Shown here: piece by piece, positions 1 to 8,954 of the stretch
Layout of the letters: the number at the start of each line of letters is the position of its first letter
Numbering within the stretch: position 1 is the first letter of the stretch
NCBI RefSeq assembly: GCF_042752395.1
Contig: NZ_JBHYXZ010000005.1
Span: forward strand, 1-64,000
Direction: 5' to 3'
Origin: Actinosynnema sp042752395
Lineage (GTDB): Bacteria > Actinomycetota > Actinomycetes > Mycobacteriales > Pseudonocardiaceae
DNA length: 64,000 nucleotides
Made by a program: the position numbers and the translations under genes
The notes under the pieces: generated by a model
Seen by the model: only the letters and a program-made list of their open reading frames with translations
Database searches by the model: none
What the model was told of the DNA's origin: nothing

Positions 1-119
1 GGGTTCGGGTGCCTTAGGCTGGACGAAGCCGGCAGGCCTGGCGGGACGCTTTTCCCCGCCGGGCCTGCCGGCTTTGGCCTGCCCCGGGTACCCGTAAGGG
101 CCCCATGTCAAATCGAGCC
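1..119 (+). repeat. Palindromic repeat element, copy A (left end cut by window edge)
   Basis: These 119 bases match 21878-21996 with only four differences. An 18-base arm at 28-45 pairs with 55-72 around a 9-base loop. The right terminal inverted repeat is at 102-119; only the last three bases of its left partner fall inside the window. Three of the four differences from copy B lie in the stem and each swaps a G-C pair for a G-U pair or the reverse; the fourth is in the loop. This suggests a structured RNA read from the + strand. I do not recognise the family. It could instead be a mobile MITE-like palindrome. Confidence 0.85.
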
Positions 120-145
120 GGACCGCACCACCGAGCCGTAGACCC

Positions 146-211
146 GAACGCTCAACTCGGGTGTTCCGAACGTAGGACACTCGCGTTCCGAACGTAGGAC
201 TCGCGCGTGAG
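146..211. repeat. 22-bp tandem array A (three units)
   Basis: Three units of exactly 22 bases begin at 146, 168 and 190. The common core is GAACGTAGGAC followed by an ACTCGCG/TCGCGCG-like tail. The array starts 26 bases after the right end of the palindromic element, the same arrangement seen at 21863-22194. It lies in the upstream region of the small membrane protein gene at 286. Function unknown; the period is close to two DNA helical turns. Confidence 0.75.
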
Positions 212-285
212 TCCTCAAGCTCCACCGCGCAACCACCCAACTACCCCGCGTTTACCCCCGACGATCACCCGGGTACCCACCAGCC

Positions 286-660
286 ATGCTGGGACGACTG
301 GTCACCGGAGCCGCCGTGGGCGCAGCCCTGGGCGCGGCCTGGCTGGGCCTGCGCGAGTTCATCGCCTCCGGCACCATCTGCTCCACCGACGACTGGGACT
401 GCCTGGCCCTGGGCCTGGTCTCCATGCCGATCAGCCTGATCGTGGGCCTGCTCCTCGCGTGGGCCGTCCTCAGGGCCGCCCACCAGGACCGCCCCCTGGG
501 CTTCGCCGCCGTGGGCGTCACCTTCACCGCCGCCCTGACCCTGCTCACCGTCTGGGTGTCGATCCCCGCGGGCTCCGTGGCCGCCGGCCTGATCGGTTTC
601 GTGCTGGCCGCACCGGTGACAGCCCGCCACCCCGTGAGCCACACTGCTGCCCGTGACTGA
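286..660 (+). CDS. Small multi-pass membrane protein, unknown function
   Basis: 124 residues starting at an ATG. About four hydrophobic segments are visible (roughly residues 3-20, 42-65, 73-92 and 96-112), with short polar links and a CSTDDWDC stretch near residue 32 that could sit outside the membrane. Its stop overlaps the start of the next gene by 8 bases, so the two are probably co-translated. It lies just downstream of the 22-bp array at 146-211. No family recognised; the call rests on ORF integrity, hydrophobicity and coupling to its neighbour. Confidence 0.6.
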   Translation: MLGRLVTGAAVGAALGAAWLGLREFIASGTICSTDDWDCLALGLVSMPISLIVGLLLAWAVLRAAHQDRPLGFAAVGVTFTAALTLLTVWVSIPAGSVAAGLIGFVLAAPVTARHPVSHTAARD

Positions 661-1096
661 CACGCCGCCCACCTCGCGCTCCGCCATCGGCGGCTTCGCG
701 TTCCGGGTGCTGCTGCGCGTCGTGTTCTCGGCCGTCGTCGGCTCCGCGCTGTTCGTCGCCTGGATCCAGGCCTACCGCACCGGCGTGCTCGACCGCGTGG
801 TCAACGAGACGTCCCTGGGCGAGTTCATCCTGCTGGTCGTCATCGGCCTGCCGATCGCGCTGGTGGCCAGCGCCCTGCTCGCCGGGCCGCTGCTGTGGCT
901 GCTCAAGGTGCGCCCGGTGTGGCCGATCGTGCTGATCGGCCCGATCCTGCTGGGCCTCGCGCACTACTTCAAGGTGCCGGAGCGGTTCACCTGGATCGGC
1001 GACAAGTGGACCGTGCTCGTCCTGCTGGCGGGCGTCAGCTACGGCGTCGCGGGCCTGCTCACCGCCCCCGCCGTCCTGCGCCGAACCGGGAAGTAA
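653..1096 (+). CDS. Small multi-pass membrane protein, unknown function
   Basis: 147 residues from a GTG start that overlaps the end of the preceding gene by 8 bases. Four hydrophobic segments are predicted (about 18-38, 55-78, 85-104 and 118-138). Together with the 286-660 product it forms a two-gene membrane unit of similar size and topology, perhaps an old duplication or a small complex. No motif identifies a function. It is followed by a proline/threonine-coding repeat-like run (ACCCCGGCACC) of about 60 bases that is not needed by any gene. Confidence 0.6.
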   Translation: MTDTPPTSRSAIGGFAFRVLLRVVFSAVVGSALFVAWIQAYRTGVLDRVVNETSLGEFILLVVIGLPIALVASALLAGPLLWLLKVRPVWPIVLIGPILLGLAHYFKVPERFTWIGDKWTVLVLLAGVSYGVAGLLTAPAVLRRTGK

Positions 1097-1157
1097 CCAC
1101 CCCCGACCCCGGCACCACCCCCGACCCCGGCACCGACACCGACCCCGGCACCGCGCC

Positions 1158-1472
1158 CTACTCCGGCACCGGCACCGCGTCGAGCACCTCCTCCCCCACC
1201 CCCTCGAACCGGCACCACTCCACCGCCTCCTCACGGCTGATCGGGCGTGCCCCCTCGGGCCGGGCACCGCCGACGACGTCCCACCCGTCGGGCGCGAGCA
1301 CGTACAACCGCCCGCCCCGCACCGCGAGCAACCTCCCCCGCGGGAACGCCATCGTCGCCTCCGCGCGCAGGAACCGAACCTCCACGGTGACCTCCACCTG
1401 ACTCTTGACCTCCACCCAACTCCAGCCTGCAGGGTCGAGCACAGGAAAACCGGATGCCGGAAGTCGGTCCAC
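1158..1472 (-). CDS. Hypothetical small protein (about 104 aa)
   Basis: Reading from a GTG at 1472 gives 104 residues with a soluble, acidic C-terminus (EEAVEWCRFEG near residue 85). A later GTG or the ATG giving MAFPRGRL are alternative starts. The middle, with GGRLYVLAPDGWDVVGG, looks like a compact beta-rich domain. It is divergent from the ABC exporter operon and its N-terminal codons overlap that operon's upstream region slightly. No family recognised; coding status is moderately likely. Confidence 0.45.
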   Translation of the reverse strand: MDRLPASGFPVLDPAGWSWVEVKSQVEVTVEVRFLRAEATMAFPRGRLLAVRGGRLYVLAPDGWDVVGGARPEGARPISREEAVEWCRFEGVGEEVLDAVPVPE

Positions 1473-1507
1473 CTTCGTACCGTCAAGGGTGGACCGGAGG
1501 GGGCCTC

Positions 1508-3271
1508 GTGTCGGAAGACCGTACTTCCACAGCCGCGAGCGTGCGCAGGCTGTGGCCGTACCTCAAGCCCGTTCGCACACCCGTCGTGCTCGCCATGGTC
1601 GCCACCATGCTCGCGATGATGTGCGGGCTGGGCATCCCGCTGATCACCCAACGCATCGTGGACGGCCCGATCGCCGACCGCGACCTGAGCGCGTTGCCGC
1701 TGCTCATCGGCGTCATCGTGCTGCTCGGCTGCGCCGAGGCCGCGCTGTTCTACGCCCGTCGCAAGCTGATCGCCGGACCGGCGTCGGACGTCGAGGCGCG
1801 GATGCGGGCCGAGCTGTACCACCACCTGCAAGACCTGCAGGTGGCCTTCCACGACCGCTACCAGTCGGGGCAGCTGCTGTCCCGCGCGACCACCGACCTG
1901 ACCCAGGTGCGGCGGTTCGTCGGCTTCGCCGTCATCTTCCTGGTGGTGAACAGCCTCGTCGTCCTGATCGGGCTCGGCGTGCTCTTCTGGCTGTCACCCG
2001 TCCTGGGCATCATCGTGCTGGCGAGCACGCTGCCGCTGGTCGTGCTGTCCTACCTGTTCGAGACCAGGTTCAAGGTCGTCGCCCGCCGCGCGCAGGACCA
2101 GTCCGGCGACCTGACGACGGTGGTCGAGGAGTCCGTGCTCGGCATCCGGGTGCTGAAGGCGTTCGGCCGCGGACCGCACCTGACCGGGCGGTTCCTGCGC
2201 CAGGCGCGTGAGCTGCGCGACACCGAAGTGGCCAAGGTGCGGATCTTCGCCGCGCTGTGGGCCGTGCTGATCGTGCTGCCGGAACTGGGCATCGCGGGCC
2301 AGCTCGCGTTCGGCTCGATGGGCATCGCCGACGGCACCATGACCGTGGGCACGCTCGTCGCCGCCGTCACGGTGAGCGCCTACCTGCGCTGGCCGGTCGA
2401 CTCGATCGGGTGGCTGCTGGCGGAGACCAACTCCACCGCGTCCGCGCTGGAGCGGTACTTCGAGGTGGTCGACACCGAGGTCACCGTCACCAGCCCGGCG
2501 AACCCGAAGCCGCTGGCCGCGCCCGTGCGCGGGCACGTCCGGTTCGAGGGCGTCCGCTACCGCCACCCCGGTTCGGGCACCGAGGTGCTGCGCGGCGTCG
2601 ACCTCGACCTGCGGCCGGGCGAGACGGTCGCCCTGGTCGGCGGGACCGGCTCGGGCAAGACGACCGTCACCGCCCTGGTGCCGCGCCTGGCCGACGTCAC
2701 GGCGGGCCGCGTCACGATCGACGGCGTGGACGTGCGCGACCTGGACCTGGGCGAGCTGCGCCGGGTCGTCGGCACCGCGTTCGAGGAGCCGATCCTGTTC
2801 TCCGCGAGCGTCACCGAGAACGTCGCGCTCGGCGCGCCCGACATCGACGAGGGCCGGGTCCGCGAGGCGCTGCGGGTGGCGCGGGCCGAGGAGTTCGTGG
2901 ACGCGCTGCCGTGGGGCCTGGACACCCGGATCGGCGAGCAGGGCCTGTCGCTGTCCGGCGGTCAGCGGCAGCGCCTGGCCCTGGCCCGCGCGGTCGCCGG
3001 GCACCCGGCCGTGCTGGTGCTGGACGACCCGCTGTCCGCGCTCGACGTGCACACCGAGGCCGAGGTGGAGGCCGCGCTGCGGCGCGTGCTCAAGGGCGTG
3101 ACGGCGCTGGTCGTCGCGCACCGCCCGAGCACGGTGCAGCTCGCCGACCGGGTGGCGATGCTGGTCGACGGCCGGATCGCGGCCACCGGCACCCACGCGC
3201 AACTGCTGGCCGACAACGAGGACTACCGCGCGTTGTTGTCCACGATGGAGGACGAGGAGGTGGCGGCGTGA
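1508..3271 (+). CDS. ABC exporter subunit with degenerate ATPase site (heterodimer, first half)
   Basis: 587 residues. The GTG at 1508 was chosen because a GGAGGGGG ribosome site ends a few bases upstream; the longer frame has none. Residues 25-310 are a six-helix exporter membrane domain; the nucleotide-binding domain follows. Walker A is GGTGSGKT (about residue 377) and the signature is LSGGQRQR (about 481). Walker B reads LVLDDPLSALD, with Asp where the catalytic Glu normally sits; the H-loop His is present (AHRPST). This marks the degenerate-site half of a heterodimeric type IV exporter of the TM287/288 kind (family knowledge). It shares a GTGA overlap with the next gene. Substrate unknown; drugs or lipids are typical. 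Confidence 0.9.
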   Translation: MSEDRTSTAASVRRLWPYLKPVRTPVVLAMVATMLAMMCGLGIPLITQRIVDGPIADRDLSALPLLIGVIVLLGCAEAALFYARRKLIAGPASDVEARMRAELYHHLQDLQVAFHDRYQSGQLLSRATTDLTQVRRFVGFAVIFLVVNSLVVLIGLGVLFWLSPVLGIIVLASTLPLVVLSYLFETRFKVVARRAQDQSGDLTTVVEESVLGIRVLKAFGRGPHLTGRFLRQARELRDTEVAKVRIFAALWAVLIVLPELGIAGQLAFGSMGIADGTMTVGTLVAAVTVSAYLRWPVDSIGWLLAETNSTASALERYFEVVDTEVTVTSPANPKPLAAPVRGHVRFEGVRYRHPGSGTEVLRGVDLDLRPGETVALVGGTGSGKTTVTALVPRLADVTAGRVTIDGVDVRDLDLGELRRVVGTAFEEPILFSASVTENVALGAPDIDEGRVREALRVARAEEFVDALPWGLDTRIGEQGLSLSGGQRQRLALARAVAGHPAVLVLDDPLSALDVHTEAEVEAALRRVLKGVTALVVAHRPSTVQLADRVAMLVDGRIAATGTHAQLLADNEDYRALLSTMEDEEVAA

Positions 3272-5127
3272 CCGCGGAGGCCGTGACCGGGCACCGGCCC
3301 GAGCCGGACCCGGACGAGGAGGCGTGGCGCGGCGTCGCGGCCGAGGACGTCGAGGACGTGGACTACGCGACCGGCGTCAAGCTCCAGGCCCGGTCCCGCC
3401 GGCTGCTCGGCGAACTGCTGCGCCCGCACGCCCGCGCGGCGACCCTCGCCCTCGTCATCGTGGTCCTGGAGAACCTGGTCAACCTGGCCGGTCCGCTGCT
3501 GATCGCGGCCGCGATCGACACCGGCGTCCCGGCCGCGCTGGACGGCAGGCCGCAGGCGCTCGCCTGGTGCGTCGGCGGCTACGTGGCGACGGCGATCTCC
3601 GCGACCCTGCTGCGCTGGTCGTTCGTCCGGCTCACCGGCCGGATCGGCCAGGACGTGCTGCTCGTGCTGCGGGAACGCGTGTTCCGGCACGCCCAGCGGC
3701 TGTCCGTCTCGTTCCACGAGAAGTACACCTCGGGCAAGGTGATCTCCCGCCTGACCAGCGACGTCGACTCGCTGCAGGACCTGGTCGAGGAGGGCCTGGA
3801 CGGCTTCTTCACCTCGATGCTGTCGCTGCTCGGCATCTCGGTCGTCCTGCTCTATCTGGACGTCCCGCTCGCCCTGGTGGTGCTGTCCGGCTTCGTGCCG
3901 CTGATCCTGCTGACCCGCTGGTTCCGCCGCCGGTCCGGGCGGGCCTACCGGCACACCCGCGGCGCGATCGCCAAGATCATCGTGCAGTTCGTGGAGACCA
4001 TGAACGGCATCCGCGCGGTGCAGGCGTTCCGGCGCGAGCGGCGCAACGAGAAGATCATGAACGAGCTGAACGGCCGGTTCCGGGACGCCAACACCGACGC
4101 GATGGGCGTGATGGCGGCGTTCACGTCGTCGGTGCGGGTGATCGGCAACCTGTCGCTCGCGGTGATCCTCGCCTGGGGCGCGCTGCGGGTGGCGGGCGGT
4201 CAGCTCGAACTGGGTGTGCTGGCCGCGTTCACGCTGTACGTGCGGCGGTTCTACGACCCGTTCGACCAGCTCGCCATGTTCGCCAACGCCTACGCGTCCG
4301 CCACCGCGGCGCTGGAGAAGATCTCCGGGTTGCTGGAGGAGGAGCCGCAGGTCCGCGAGCCGGAGGAGCCGACGCCGCTGGGCGAGGTGCAGGGCGCGGT
4401 CCGGTTCGAGGGCGTCGAGTTCCGCTACTCGCAGGACACGCCGCTGGTGCTGCCCGCGTTCGACCTGACCGTGCCCGCCGGGCAGACGGTGGCGCTGGTC
4501 GGGGCGACCGGCGCGGGGAAGTCGACGCTCGCCAAGCTGGTGGCCCGGTTCTACGACCCGACCGCGGGCGCGGTCCTGCTGGACGGGGTGGACCTGCGGT
4601 CGGTGGCCGACGCCGAGCTGCGGCGCGCGGTCGTCATGGTGACGCAGGAGAACTTCCTGTTCGACGGGTCCGTGCTGGACAACATCGCGCTGGGCCGGCC
4701 GTCCGCGACCCGCGAGGAGGTCGAGGCGGCGGCGCGGGCGGTCGGGGCGGACGCGTTCATCCGCGCGCTGCCCGAGGGCTACGACACCGACGTGCGCAAG
4801 CGCGGCGGCCGGCTGTCCGCGGGCCAGCGGCAGATGGTGGCGTTCGCGCGGGCGTTCCTGGCCGACCCGGCGGTGCTCGTGCTGGACGAGGCGACGTCCA
4901 GCCTCGACGTGCCGACCGAGCGCGCGGTGCAGGACGCGCTGGAAACGGTGCTGGCCGAGCGGACGGCGTTCATCATCGCCCACCGGCTGTCGACCGTGCT
5001 GATCGCCGACCGGGTGCTGGTGCTCGACGGCGGCCGGGTGGTGGAGGACGGCACGCCGGAGGAGCTGATCGGCGGCCGGGGCCGGTTCGCCGCGCTGCAC
5101 ACCGCGTGGCGCGACTCCCTGGCCTAG
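3268..5127 (+). CDS. ABC exporter subunit with consensus ATPase site (heterodimer, second half)
   Basis: 619 residues from a GTG overlapping the previous stop by 4 bases. An acidic N-terminal extension of about 55 residues precedes six membrane helices. The ATPase domain has Walker A GATGAGKST (about residue 412), a modified signature LSAGQRQM, a consensus Walker B VLVLDEATSSLD with the catalytic Glu, and an intact H-loop (AHRLST). The weakened signature here would face the Glu-less Walker B of the first subunit, while this subunit's good Walker B would meet the partner's LSGGQ. The two defects therefore fall in the same composite site, as in asymmetric heterodimers. Confidence 0.9.
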   Translation: MTAEAVTGHRPEPDPDEEAWRGVAAEDVEDVDYATGVKLQARSRRLLGELLRPHARAATLALVIVVLENLVNLAGPLLIAAAIDTGVPAALDGRPQALAWCVGGYVATAISATLLRWSFVRLTGRIGQDVLLVLRERVFRHAQRLSVSFHEKYTSGKVISRLTSDVDSLQDLVEEGLDGFFTSMLSLLGISVVLLYLDVPLALVVLSGFVPLILLTRWFRRRSGRAYRHTRGAIAKIIVQFVETMNGIRAVQAFRRERRNEKIMNELNGRFRDANTDAMGVMAAFTSSVRVIGNLSLAVILAWGALRVAGGQLELGVLAAFTLYVRRFYDPFDQLAMFANAYASATAALEKISGLLEEEPQVREPEEPTPLGEVQGAVRFEGVEFRYSQDTPLVLPAFDLTVPAGQTVALVGATGAGKSTLAKLVARFYDPTAGAVLLDGVDLRSVADAELRRAVVMVTQENFLFDGSVLDNIALGRPSATREEVEAAARAVGADAFIRALPEGYDTDVRKRGGRLSAGQRQMVAFARAFLADPAVLVLDEATSSLDVPTERAVQDALETVLAERTAFIIAHRLSTVLIADRVLVLDGGRVVEDGTPEELIGGRGRFAALHTAWRDSLA

Positions 5128-5135
5128 TGCGCACG

Positions 5136-5167
5136 CCCCCTGAACGCGGCACGCCGGGTTCAGGGGG
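5136..5167. terminator. Bidirectional hairpin terminator between convergent genes
   Basis: CCCCCTGAAC at 5136-5145 pairs perfectly with GTTCAGGGGG at 5158-5167 around a 12-base loop. It lies 8 bases after the exporter stop and 9 bases beyond the stop of the convergent DUF2537 gene. There is no U-tract, which is usual for this GC content. Confidence 0.7.
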
Positions 5168-5176
5168 CCGGCGCGC

Positions 5177-5815
5177 TCAGGGGGCCAGCAGGCTGGTCAG
5201 CAGCAGCGACAACCACGCCGCCAGCACACCCGCCACCACGCCGTACGCGACCCACCGCCACACCGGCACGTTCCGCGCCAGCCACACCGACGGGGTGATG
5301 CCGCCGACCACCAGGACGTTCGCCAGCAGGGCGAGCCACTGGCTGGTCTCGCCCAGCCCCACCGACAGCGTGTAGACGGTGAACGTCACCACGGCGGCCA
5401 CGATGAAGCTGACCGTCAGGCCGGTGCCCCAGGGGGTCGGCTCCCGGGGCTCCTCCCGGTCGCCCTCCGGCTCCGCGCCCTCCTCGACGCCCTCGCCGAC
5501 GTCCTCCGCCTCGTCCTCGGCGGGGACGTCCACGACGACCAGCTCGCCGGTCACCGGGTCGGTGTACCGCACCGGGACGCCCATCTCGGCGGCCAACCGG
5601 CCCGCCAACTGGCGTCCCCTCCTGGTGACCAGGGCGCTCGCGGCGCCCTCGGCGGGCGTCTCGGCCCGCGTCACCGCGCCGGCCACCTTCGCCCACTCGT
5701 GCAGCGCGTCGGCGAGACCCGCGCCGAGCGGGAGGGTGTGCGGGTCGACTTCCCGCTCGCCCGCGTCGTCGCGACCCGCGAGCACGGCCCGGCCGTCCTG
5801 GACCCGCAGTTCCAC
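5177..5815 (-). CDS. DUF2537-type membrane protein
   Basis: 212 residues from a GTG preceded by GAGGAGG. The N-terminal half is soluble, opening with MELRVQDGRAVL, and contains a very acidic linker (about residues 98-122). The C-terminal half has three to four membrane segments (about 132-153, 160-178, 186-208). The arrangement and its position beside the SpoU methyltransferase match the mycobacterial Rv0882/Rv0881 pair, from which I infer the DUF2537 family. Biochemical role unknown. It lies 41 bases downstream of the methyltransferase gene, probably in the same transcript. Confidence 0.7.
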   Translation of the reverse strand: MELRVQDGRAVLAGRDDAGEREVDPHTLPLGAGLADALHEWAKVAGAVTRAETPAEGAASALVTRRGRQLAGRLAAEMGVPVRYTDPVTGELVVVDVPAEDEAEDVGEGVEEGAEPEGDREEPREPTPWGTGLTVSFIVAAVVTFTVYTLSVGLGETSQWLALLANVLVVGGITPSVWLARNVPVWRWVAYGVVAGVLAAWLSLLLTSLLAP

Positions 5816-5856
5816 CTACGTCCTCCTCTGGTCGTGCCCGGTGAGAACGTAGCGTT

Positions 5857-6633
5857 TCAGGCGATCGCGTAGAAGGCGATGGCGCCCGCCGTCGCCACGT
5901 TCAGCGAGTCGACGCCCTCCGCCATGGGGATCCGGACGGCCACGTCGGCCGCCGCGATGGCCTCCTCGGTGAGGCCGGGCCCCTCCGATCCGAGCAGGAC
6001 GGCGACCTTGCGGCCCCGCAGTCCGGCGTCGGCCAGGCCCTTCGCGTCGGCGCGCGGGGTGAGCGCGGCGACCGTGAAACCGTTGTGGCGCAGCAGGTCG
6101 AACGCTTCGGTGAGGTTCGGGACCGACGCGAACGGCACGCGCAGCACGTGCCCCATCGAGACGCGGACGCTGCGCCGGTACAGCGGGTCGCTGCACCCCG
6201 GGCCGAGCAGCACGCCGTCGATGCCGAGCGCGGCGGCGTTGCGGAACAGCGAACCGAGGTTCTCGTGGTCGCCGACGCCCTCCAGCACGGCGAGCCGGCG
6301 CGCGGACGCGACCAGCTCGGCCACGTCGGGCTGGGGCGCGCGGTCGGCGGACGCGAGCACGCCCCGGTTCAGGTGGAAGCCGACGACCTCGGCCATGACC
6401 TCGGCGGAGGTCACGTACGCGGGCGCGGGCAGGTCGCCGAGCGCGGCCACGCGGCGGCGCACGCCGAGCAGGCCGCGCACGGGGTAGCGCGAGGCGAGGA
6501 GCCGTTCGACGACCACCACGCCCTCGGCGATCACCAGGCCCCGGCCGCCGGGGCGGTCCGGGCGGCGGTCGGCCGTCGACAGGTCCCGGAAGTCGTCCAG
6601 CCGGGGGTCCGCCGGGTCGTCGATCTCGATCAC
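5857..6633 (-). CDS. TrmH/SpoU-family RNA 2'-O-methyltransferase
   Basis: 258 residues. All three SpoU-class motifs are visible: motif 1 NLGSLFRNAAALG (about 126), motif 2 LLGSEGPGLT (about 213) and motif 3 IPMAEGVDSLNVATAGAI near the C-terminus, which form the trefoil knot that binds S-adenosylmethionine. The enzyme should methylate a ribose in rRNA or tRNA; the target cannot be read from sequence. It corresponds in position and orientation to Rv0881 of M. tuberculosis in the reversed syntenic block. Start is a GTG with no clear ribosome site but a GACACT hexamer 6 bases upstream. Confidence 0.88.
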   Translation of the reverse strand: MIEIDDPADPRLDDFRDLSTADRRPDRPGGRGLVIAEGVVVVERLLASRYPVRGLLGVRRRVAALGDLPAPAYVTSAEVMAEVVGFHLNRGVLASADRAPQPDVAELVASARRLAVLEGVGDHENLGSLFRNAAALGIDGVLLGPGCSDPLYRRSVRVSMGHVLRVPFASVPNLTEAFDLLRHNGFTVAALTPRADAKGLADAGLRGRKVAVLLGSEGPGLTEEAIAAADVAVRIPMAEGVDSLNVATAGAIAFYAIA

Positions 6634-6841
6634 GTCAGCAGTGTCCCACCTCCGCGCAGGTGAACACCCCTCACAGAATCGAGGCAGTTCAACACAAGCC
6701 CTGGACCAGCGAATTCTCGCTTATTGTTACCCCCATGTGACAGAGAGCACCGATTTGGGCGCTGGCGGGCGGGTGGTTGCTGTGTCACGGTTGGCCTCCG
6801 CTAAGCCCGCCGGAGCAGCCCTACCGTGATTGGGAGGCGGC

Positions 6842-8341
6842 ATGGGTACGGATGTGTCCAGTCGGACGTTCACCAGGGAGGACCGCCAGCGCTACCGCGA
6901 GCGCATGCAGCGGTGCATGGACGCGCTGGGAACCATGCTGGTGGAGGAGAGCTTCTCCTTCCCGAGGCAGCAGATGGGGCTGGAGATCGAGCTGAACCTG
7001 GTCGACGGCGCGTGGCGGCCCGCGATGGCCAACTCCGAGGTGCTGGAGAAGATCGACGACCCGTCGTTCACGTTGGAGCTGGGCCAGCACAACCTGGAGG
7101 TGAACGTCCCGCCGCGCGAGCTGGCCGGCGACGAGACGCTGGACCTGGAGAGGGAACTGGTCTCCACGCTGGCGACGGCCGACGTCAAGGCGCACGACGC
7201 CGGCACGTCGATCGTGATGATCGGGGTGCTGCCGACGTTGCGGCACGAGCACTTCGACCGGCGGTGGCTGTCCAACCAGCCGCGGTACACGAGGCTCAAC
7301 GACCAGATCCTCGCGCTGCGCGGGGAGGAGGTCGTGCTGTCTATGGAGGGCGCGCCCATGCCCGGACGGGTGGGCGAGCGGCTGTCCAGCTACGCGGAGT
7401 CCATCATGCCGGAGGCGGCCTGCACGTCCGTGCAGCTGCACCTGCAGGTGGCGCCGGACGACTTCGCGGCGCACTGGAACGCGGCGCAGGCGTTGGCCGG
7501 GGTGCAGGTGGCGATCGCGGCCAACTCGCCGTTCCTGCTCGGGCGGGCGTTGTGGCACGAGACCCGCATCCCGCTGTTCCTCCAGGCCACGGACACCCGG
7601 TCGCAGGAGCTGAAGAACCAGGGCGTCCGGCCGCGGGTGTGGTTCGGGGAGCGGTGGATCACGTCCATCTTCGACCTGTTCGAGGAGAACGTGCGGTACT
7701 TCCCGGCGTTGCTGCCGGAGACCGGTGACGAGGACCCGTTGGACGTGCTCGGGTCGGGCGGCACGCCGACGTTGACGGAGCTGCGGCTGCACAACGGGAC
7801 CGTGTGGCGCTGGAACCGGCCGGTGTACGACGTCGTGGACGGCGTGCCGCACCTGCGCGTGGAGAACCGCGTGCTGCCGGCCGGGCCGACCGTGCTCGAC
7901 ACGATGGCCAACGCGGCGTTCTTCTACGGGGCGCAGCGGGCGTTGACCACGCTGGAACGTCCTTTGTGGAGCCAGATGTCGTTCCACGCGGCGGAGGAGA
8001 ACCTGTACGCCGGGTCGCGGCACGGGATGGGCGCGCAGCTGTACTGGCCGGGGATCGGGTGGGTGCCGCCGGACGAACTCGTCCTGCGCCGGTTGCTGCC
8101 GTTGGCGCACGAGGGGTTGCGCGCGTGCGGGGTGTCCGACGAGGCGCGGGAGCGGTACCTCGGCGTGATCGAGGCGCGGTGCCTGACGCGGCGCACGGGG
8201 TCGCAGTGGCAGCGCGACACCGTGGCGCTGCTGGAGGACCGGGGAGCCGACCGGGACGCGGCGCTGAGCGCGATGCTCGGGCGGTACGTCGAGCTGTCGC
8301 ACGCGGGGGAGCCGGTCCACACGTGGCCGGTGGGCGGCTGA
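6842..8341 (+). CDS. GCS2-family glutamate-cysteine ligase-like carboxylate-amine ligase
   Basis: 499 residues from the ATG at 6842, which sits behind GGGAGGCGG; an in-frame TTG 12 bases earlier is rejected. The N-terminus has the GCS2 signature MGLEIELNLVD (about residue 44), and QLHLQV and NSPFLLG follow in the expected order, with MSFHAAEENLYAG near the C-terminus. Members of this fold activate a carboxylate with ATP and join it to an amine; gamma-glutamylcysteine formation is the best-known reaction. Actinobacteria use mycothiol rather than glutathione, so the substrate here is uncertain. A monocistronic gene; the 208 bases upstream show no clear operator. Confidence 0.75.
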   Translation: MGTDVSSRTFTREDRQRYRERMQRCMDALGTMLVEESFSFPRQQMGLEIELNLVDGAWRPAMANSEVLEKIDDPSFTLELGQHNLEVNVPPRELAGDETLDLERELVSTLATADVKAHDAGTSIVMIGVLPTLRHEHFDRRWLSNQPRYTRLNDQILALRGEEVVLSMEGAPMPGRVGERLSSYAESIMPEAACTSVQLHLQVAPDDFAAHWNAAQALAGVQVAIAANSPFLLGRALWHETRIPLFLQATDTRSQELKNQGVRPRVWFGERWITSIFDLFEENVRYFPALLPETGDEDPLDVLGSGGTPTLTELRLHNGTVWRWNRPVYDVVDGVPHLRVENRVLPAGPTVLDTMANAAFFYGAQRALTTLERPLWSQMSFHAAEENLYAGSRHGMGAQLYWPGIGWVPPDELVLRRLLPLAHEGLRACGVSDEARERYLGVIEARCLTRRTGSQWQRDTVALLEDRGADRDAALSAMLGRYVELSHAGEPVHTWPVGG

Positions 8342-8562
8342 CCCGCCTGCCACGTGTCCCACGACCTGTCCGCCGCGCGTCGGGGCGCGGGGGTCAGGTC
8401 ACCTCACGGGGCCCGAGGCCGCCCGATCGGACGGGCGGCGGGACTGGACGGCCTGACCGGGCGGGCAGCCGGACGGCGGGGCTGGACGGGCGGCGCGGCT
8501 ACACGGCCTGACCGGGCGAGCGACCGGGCGGCGCGGCGCGGCGAAGCGGGGCTGCGCGGCGC

Positions 8563-8665
8563 GACGCGGCTCGTCGGGCGCGACGCGGCTCGTCGGGCGC
8601 GACGCGGCTCGTCGGGCGGGGCTCGTCGGGCGGGGCTCGTCGGGCGGGGCTCGTCGGGCGGGGCG
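8563..8665. repeat. GC-rich minisatellite in a gene-free stretch (8342-8954)
   Basis: Three 19-base units (GACGCGGCTCGTCGGGCGC; the last base of the third differs) at 8563-8619 run into about three 15-base units (GGCTCGTCGGGCGGG). Around them a looser motif, CGGCCTGACCGGGCG or CGGCATGACCGGGCAG, recurs at about 8449, 8504 and 8701. Frames through the stretch are simple R/A/P-rich strings present on both strands, so I see no gene between 8342 and 8954. The last 100 bases (8850-8950) are less GC-rich and may hold a terminator or promoter I could not define. Confidence 0.7.
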
Positions 8666-8954
8666 GGGCGAGGCTGGTCGGGCGGCGCGGCGGGGCTGCA
8701 CGGCATGACCGGGCAGCGACCGGGCGGCACGGCAGCGGCTGGGCGGCGGGGGCGGGCAGGCGACACGGCTGTCCTGCTCGTGAGGGCACCAGGGCCACCC
8801 GTGCCCCGGGCACAGCTCTGGCCTGCGCCGCGGCCTTCATTCTTCCGGCAACGCTCCGGGCGTTTCCATTGATACCCGCCGCGCCGTCATTAACACGTCA
8901 GGGTGATCTTTCACGGCCGCCGCGAGCGCCCGCACACCCCACCATACCCGCAGG

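Noticed and set aside
8354..8872. Open frames through the minisatellite on both strands
   Set aside because: Translations are Arg/Ala/Pro/Gly strings that follow the DNA repeat; no ribosome site.
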